NCBI RefSeq assembly: GCF_020711255.1
Contig: NZ_JAJFAW010000030.1
Span: forward strand, 1 to 64,000
Direction: 5' to 3'
DNA: 64,000 bases
Source of the DNA: Hymenobacter plasmatis
GTDB taxonomy: Bacteria > Bacteroidota > Bacteroidia > Cytophagales > Hymenobacteraceae
Below, in pieces: positions 60,835 to 64,000 of the stretch (positions are counted from its first letter, which is position 1; each line of letters opens with the position of its first letter). The position numbers were made by a program, and so were the translations under genes. Under the pieces are notes generated by a model. The model made no database searches. It was not told where the DNA came from and saw only the letters and a list, made by a program, of their open reading frames with translations.

Positions 60835-61485
60835 ATGCACGTTCTTCTCACCGCTGGCCCAACCTACGAACCGCTCGACCCCGTCCGATTTCTGGGGAAC
60901 CGCTCGACTGGAAAAATGGGCTACGCGTTGGCGGAGGCGTTTGCGGCGCAGGGCGCGGAGGTAACGCTGGTGAGCGGACCCAGCAGCCTGCCGGACCCGG
61001 CCAGCTCGCGCGTTCGCACCGTGCGGGTAGAAACGGCGGCCGAGATGTTTGCGGCGGCTTCGGCCGTGGCTGCTGCGGCAGATGTGTGGGTATTTGCGGC
61101 GGCCGTGGCCGACTACCGGCCGGCGCACGTGGCTTCGGAAAAAATCAAGAAATCCGGCGAAACGCTCACCCTGGAGTTGGTGAAAAACGTGGATATTGCC
61201 GGCACGCTCGGGCAAAGCAAGCGGCCTGAACAATTTGCCGTAGGTTTTGCGTTGGAGACAACAAACGAGTTGGCCCACGCCCAGGACAAGTTGCGCCGCA
61301 AGCATTTCGACCTCATTGTGCTGAATTCTTTGCGCGATGCCGGGGCGGGCTTTGGCCACGACACCAACAAGGTGACCGTGCTGGATGCCGCCGGCCAAAT
61401 CGTTAATTTTGAGTTGCAGTCCAAAGCCGACGTGGCCCGCGGACTGGTAAGTCTGATTCTGGCGCGCCTGACCCTAACCCCATGA
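60835..61485 (+). CDS. coaB: Phosphopantothenate-cysteine ligase (CoaB domain only)
   Basis: A 216-residue enzyme that joins Cys to 4'-phosphopantothenate. HVLLTAGPTYEPLDPVRFLGNRSTGKMG is the nucleotide-binding start, FAAAVADYRPAH and EKIKKSGETLTLEL follow, then VGFALETTNE and LNSLRDAGAGFGHDTN. These are the CoaB half of CoaBC. The coaC half is 124 bases upstream. It overlaps the next gene by 4 bases. Confidence 0.88.
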   Translation: MHVLLTAGPTYEPLDPVRFLGNRSTGKMGYALAEAFAAQGAEVTLVSGPSSLPDPASSRVRTVRVETAAEMFAAASAVAAAADVWVFAAAVADYRPAHVASEKIKKSGETLTLELVKNVDIAGTLGQSKRPEQFAVGFALETTNELAHAQDKLRRKHFDLIVLNSLRDAGAGFGHDTNKVTVLDAAGQIVNFELQSKADVARGLVSLILARLTLTP

Positions 61486-62405
61486 TGCGAAAATTCCTCG
61501 CAGCCTTGCCGATGTTCGTGCTGCTTCTGGTGGCTGGCCCCGTGGCCCGTGCCCAGGAGCTGCAAGCCGAAGTGAACGTAACGACTGAAAACGTGACCAT
61601 CTCGGACCCGACGGTGGTCACGCAGATGCAAACCGACATTCGGAACTTCCTCAACAACCGCGCCTGGACCACCCAGACCTATAAGCCCGAGGAGCGAATT
61701 CGGCTCAAGATATTTATTGGCATTACCAGCATCCCGCAAAACGGCACCTACAATGCCACGATGCGCCTGATTTCGACGCGTCCCGTGTTCGGCACCGGGT
61801 ACGAGACGAACGTCATCAGCATAGTAGACCGGAGCTTTAACTTCAATTATTCGCCCCAAACGCCGCTGGACTTCTCACCCAATAGCTTCGTGTCGAACCT
61901 CTCGTCGCTGCTGGGCTATTATGCCTACATGGTTATTGGGCTGGACCGGGACACGTTTGCCCGGCTCGGGGGCACGCAGTATTATGAGCTGGCCCGCAAC
62001 GTGGTCAATTATTCGGCCGGCCAAACTAGTACCGGCGAGGTTGACGAAGGATGGCGCGGCACCGGCTCGCGGGAGCGCCACTTTCTGCTCGATAACATTG
62101 TGGACCCGCAGCTCGAAGGCTTCCGCACCGGCCTGTACGCCTATTATCGGCAGGGGCTGGACATATTTGTGGATAGGCCCGAAGAAGCCCGCACCTCGGT
62201 AATGATGGCGCTGACCGGAATCCAGCGCGCCGCCGTGATGCGGCCCAGCACCTTGTTTGCCCGGGCATTCTTCGACGCGAAGTCCGATGAAATTGCCAAT
62301 ATTTTCCGGACCAGCCAGGACCGCCAAATGAAGCAGCAGCTCGTGACCATGCTCACGGAAGTAGACCCGACGAATTCGGCCAAGTACCAGTCGGTGATGA
62401 AGTAG
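61482..62405 (+). CDS. DUF4835-family secreted protein
   Basis: A 307-residue protein with a signal peptide (LAALPMFVLLLVAGPVARAQ) and the strongly conserved opening LQAEVNVTTENVTISDPTVV of the DUF4835 family. YYAYMVIGLDRDTFARLGG and GLDIFVDRPEEARTSV are also typical. The family is found in Bacteroidota next to coaBC and recN, as here, but its role is unknown; it is likely periplasmic. ATG 61482 overlaps the coaB stop; ATG 61485 is also possible. Confidence 0.88.
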   Translation: MMRKFLAALPMFVLLLVAGPVARAQELQAEVNVTTENVTISDPTVVTQMQTDIRNFLNNRAWTTQTYKPEERIRLKIFIGITSIPQNGTYNATMRLISTRPVFGTGYETNVISIVDRSFNFNYSPQTPLDFSPNSFVSNLSSLLGYYAYMVIGLDRDTFARLGGTQYYELARNVVNYSAGQTSTGEVDEGWRGTGSRERHFLLDNIVDPQLEGFRTGLYAYYRQGLDIFVDRPEEARTSVMMALTGIQRAAVMRPSTLFARAFFDAKSDEIANIFRTSQDRQMKQQLVTMLTEVDPTNSAKYQSVMK

Positions 62406-62479
62406 TATTAGTAGAACGGTTGTGCCTGGCTCCGCCGACCTTCGGTTTGCGGCGCGCGGCATGACGCCCCCATACATTT

Positions 62480-64000
62480 ATGCTAGTCGATTTACGGATT
62501 AAAAACTACGCTCTGATTGAGCAACTGGAGCTGCGCCCGTCGCCGCTGTTGAACATTATTACGGGGGAAACCGGCGCTGGCAAGTCCATTATGCTGGGCG
62601 CCATTGGCCTGCTGCTTGGCAACCGCGCCGACTCGCGCATGCTGTTCGACACCGAGCGGAAGTGCGTGATTGAGGGCCAGTTCGATATTGCCAATTATCA
62701 GCTGCAGGACATCTTCGACGCCGAAGATTTGGACTACGACACGCACTGCATTCTGCGGCGCGAAATCAGCCCGAACGGCAAGTCGCGCGCCTTTGTGAAT
62801 GACACGCCGGTGACGCTGGAAGCCCTACGTAAGATTGGCGCCAACCTCATGGACATTCACTCGCAGCACGACACGCTGCTGCTGGGCGATGCCGTGTTTC
62901 AGCTCAATTTGCTGGACTTGTACGCCGGACTGGTGCCGCAGCGCACCCAGTACAGTAACGCTTTCCGGCAGTACCGCAAGCTGGAAGCCGACCTGCAAAC
63001 CCTGGAAAGCCAGGCTGCCCAGGCCAGCAAAGAATTAGACTACAACAGCTTCTTGCTCAGTGAGCTGGAAGAAGCCCGCCTCGATACCGAAGACCAGGAC
63101 GCCCTGGAGCAGGAGGTGAAGCAGCTGGAGCACGCCGAGGAAATCAAGTACAAGTTGAGCCAGGCCCTGCACGGGCTGCGCGACAGCGAAACCTGCGCCA
63201 CCGGCAGCATGAAAGAAGCCGTAGTGCTGCTGGGCCAGGTGGCCAGCTACGGCGAGAACTTCCAGGAGCTGCGCCAGCGCCTCGACAGCTGCCTGATTGA
63301 GCTGCACGACATCGCCGACGAGGTAGAAATAGCCGAGCGCCGCACCGAGGGCGACCCCGCCCGCGCCGAAGAGCTGCAAGACCGGCTCAACGTGCTCTAC
63401 ACCCTGCAGCGCAAGCACCAGGCCCGCGACCTGCCGGCCCTTATTGCCGTGCGCGACAGCCTGCGCCAGAAAGTAAGCTCCGTGCTGAACCTGGACAAGG
63501 AAATCAACCGCCTGCGCAAGGATTCGGATGCGGCCCTGGCGGCCGTAACCAAGCAAGCGGCCAAGCTCTCGGAAAGCCGCCGCAAGTCGTTCCCCACGTT
63601 TGAGAAGCAGCTGGGCCTGCTGCTGGCCGACCTGGGCATGCCGCACGCCCGCATTGTGGTGCAGCACAGCGTTGGCGCACCCGCCACCAGCGGCACCGAC
63701 GTGGTGAGCATCCTCTTCACCGCCAACAAAGGCGCCCAGCCCCAGACGCTGAGCAAAGCCGCATCGGGCGGTGAGTTCTCGCGCCTGATGCTGTGCATCA
63801 AATACATGCTGGCCGATAAAACGGCCTTGCCCACGATAGTATTTGACGAAATTGACACCGGTATTTCCGGTGAGATTGCTGTGAAAGTGGGCCGGATGAT
63901 GCAGCAAATGGCCCAGAAACACCAGTTGGTGGCTATTTCGCACCTGCCGCAAATGGCGGCAGCCGGCGACGTGCACTACTTCGTGTACAAGGAAGACCGC
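62480..64000 (+). CDS. recN: DNA repair protein RecN, 3' end outside window
   Basis: 507 residues of an SMC-like ATPase for double-strand-break repair; the frame is still open at the window edge. The Walker A GETGAGKS is at residues 29-36, followed by MDIHSQHDTLLL and a long coiled coil (about 170-360). The ABC signature lies near KAASGGEFSRLMLCIK, Walker B near TIVFDEIDTGISGEIA, and the D-loop beyond. About 40 C-terminal residues are expected to lie outside. Confidence 0.93.
   Translation, partial: MLVDLRIKNYALIEQLELRPSPLLNIITGETGAGKSIMLGAIGLLLGNRADSRMLFDTERKCVIEGQFDIANYQLQDIFDAEDLDYDTHCILRREISPNGKSRAFVNDTPVTLEALRKIGANLMDIHSQHDTLLLGDAVFQLNLLDLYAGLVPQRTQYSNAFRQYRKLEADLQTLESQAAQASKELDYNSFLLSELEEARLDTEDQDALEQEVKQLEHAEEIKYKLSQALHGLRDSETCATGSMKEAVVLLGQVASYGENFQELRQRLDSCLIELHDIADEVEIAERRTEGDPARAEELQDRLNVLYTLQRKHQARDLPALIAVRDSLRQKVSSVLNLDKEINRLRKDSDAALAAVTKQAAKLSESRRKSFPTFEKQLGLLLADLGMPHARIVVQHSVGAPATSGTDVVSILFTANKGAQPQTLSKAASGGEFSRLMLCIKYMLADKTALPTIVFDEIDTGISGEIAVKVGRMMQQMAQKHQLVAISHLPQMAAAGDVHYFVYKEDR

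Noticed and set aside
1..64000. CRISPR arrays, tRNA and rRNA genes
   Set aside because: No regularly spaced direct repeats and no cloverleaf or rRNA-like stretch was noticed on either strand; short tRNAs could still be missed by eye.

Overview
The window looks like a chromosomal segment of a Bacteroidota bacterium, most likely a Hymenobacter-like member of the Cytophagia. Several things seen in the sequence point there: GC-rich housekeeping genes, promoter-like TTTG-N20-TAnnTTTG sequences, a bacillithiol gene (bshA), an Rpb6-type omega subunit, a DUF4835 protein, an OstA-like protein, a BamD lipoprotein, and many long intergenic hairpins. The genus assignment is inference from general knowledge of these families; no search was run.

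Positions 1 to about 25.3 kb are an accessory surface-polysaccharide locus. It begins with nucleotide-sugar genes (DegT/DnrJ aminotransferase, Fcl-like epimerase, hexapeptide acyltransferase), then two tandem family-2 glycosyltransferases whose first 122 codons are identical in DNA while their C-terminal parts differ. GDP-mannose 4,6-dehydratase (gmd) and a family-25 glycosyltransferase follow. A scar of nested insertion sequences (7.4-9.4 kb) holds a gutted transposase, a 145-bp MITE with an 8-bp target duplication, and an IS3-family element with doubled ends. Next come an ABC flippase, a run of glycosyltransferases partly in overlapping operon style, a polyprenyl-phosphate glycosyltransferase and a WecE-like aminotransferase. 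On the minus strand lie an EpsG/Wzy-like membrane protein and a secreted TPR protein. A peptidase, an IS5-family element with an in-frame stop and a second family-25 glycosyltransferase close the region. Together these genes could make activated deoxy- and amino-deoxy sugars, assemble repeat units on a lipid carrier, flip them and polymerise them.

From 25.4 to 38 kb the genes are mostly core: a K+-dependent-type membrane pyrophosphatase, hpt, adk, obg, grpE-dnaJ, an ECF sigma factor with a membrane partner, an ABC exporter pair, a ChaN-like lipoprotein and one unknown gene. From 38 to 48 kb lie a cupin, a lone antitoxin-like ORF, a penicillin-acylase-family enzyme, an IscA-type protein, bshA, a VOC protein with a palindromic operator over its promoter, and a GH3-serine hydrolase fusion.

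From 48 kb to the end are mutL, two tandem rhomboid proteases, mdh, a GH13 lipoprotein, tilS, an OstA-like gene, bamD, an omega-like subunit, coaC and coaB as separate ORFs with a hairpin repeat between them, a DUF4835 gene, and recN, which runs off the right edge. I saw no tRNA, rRNA or CRISPR array.
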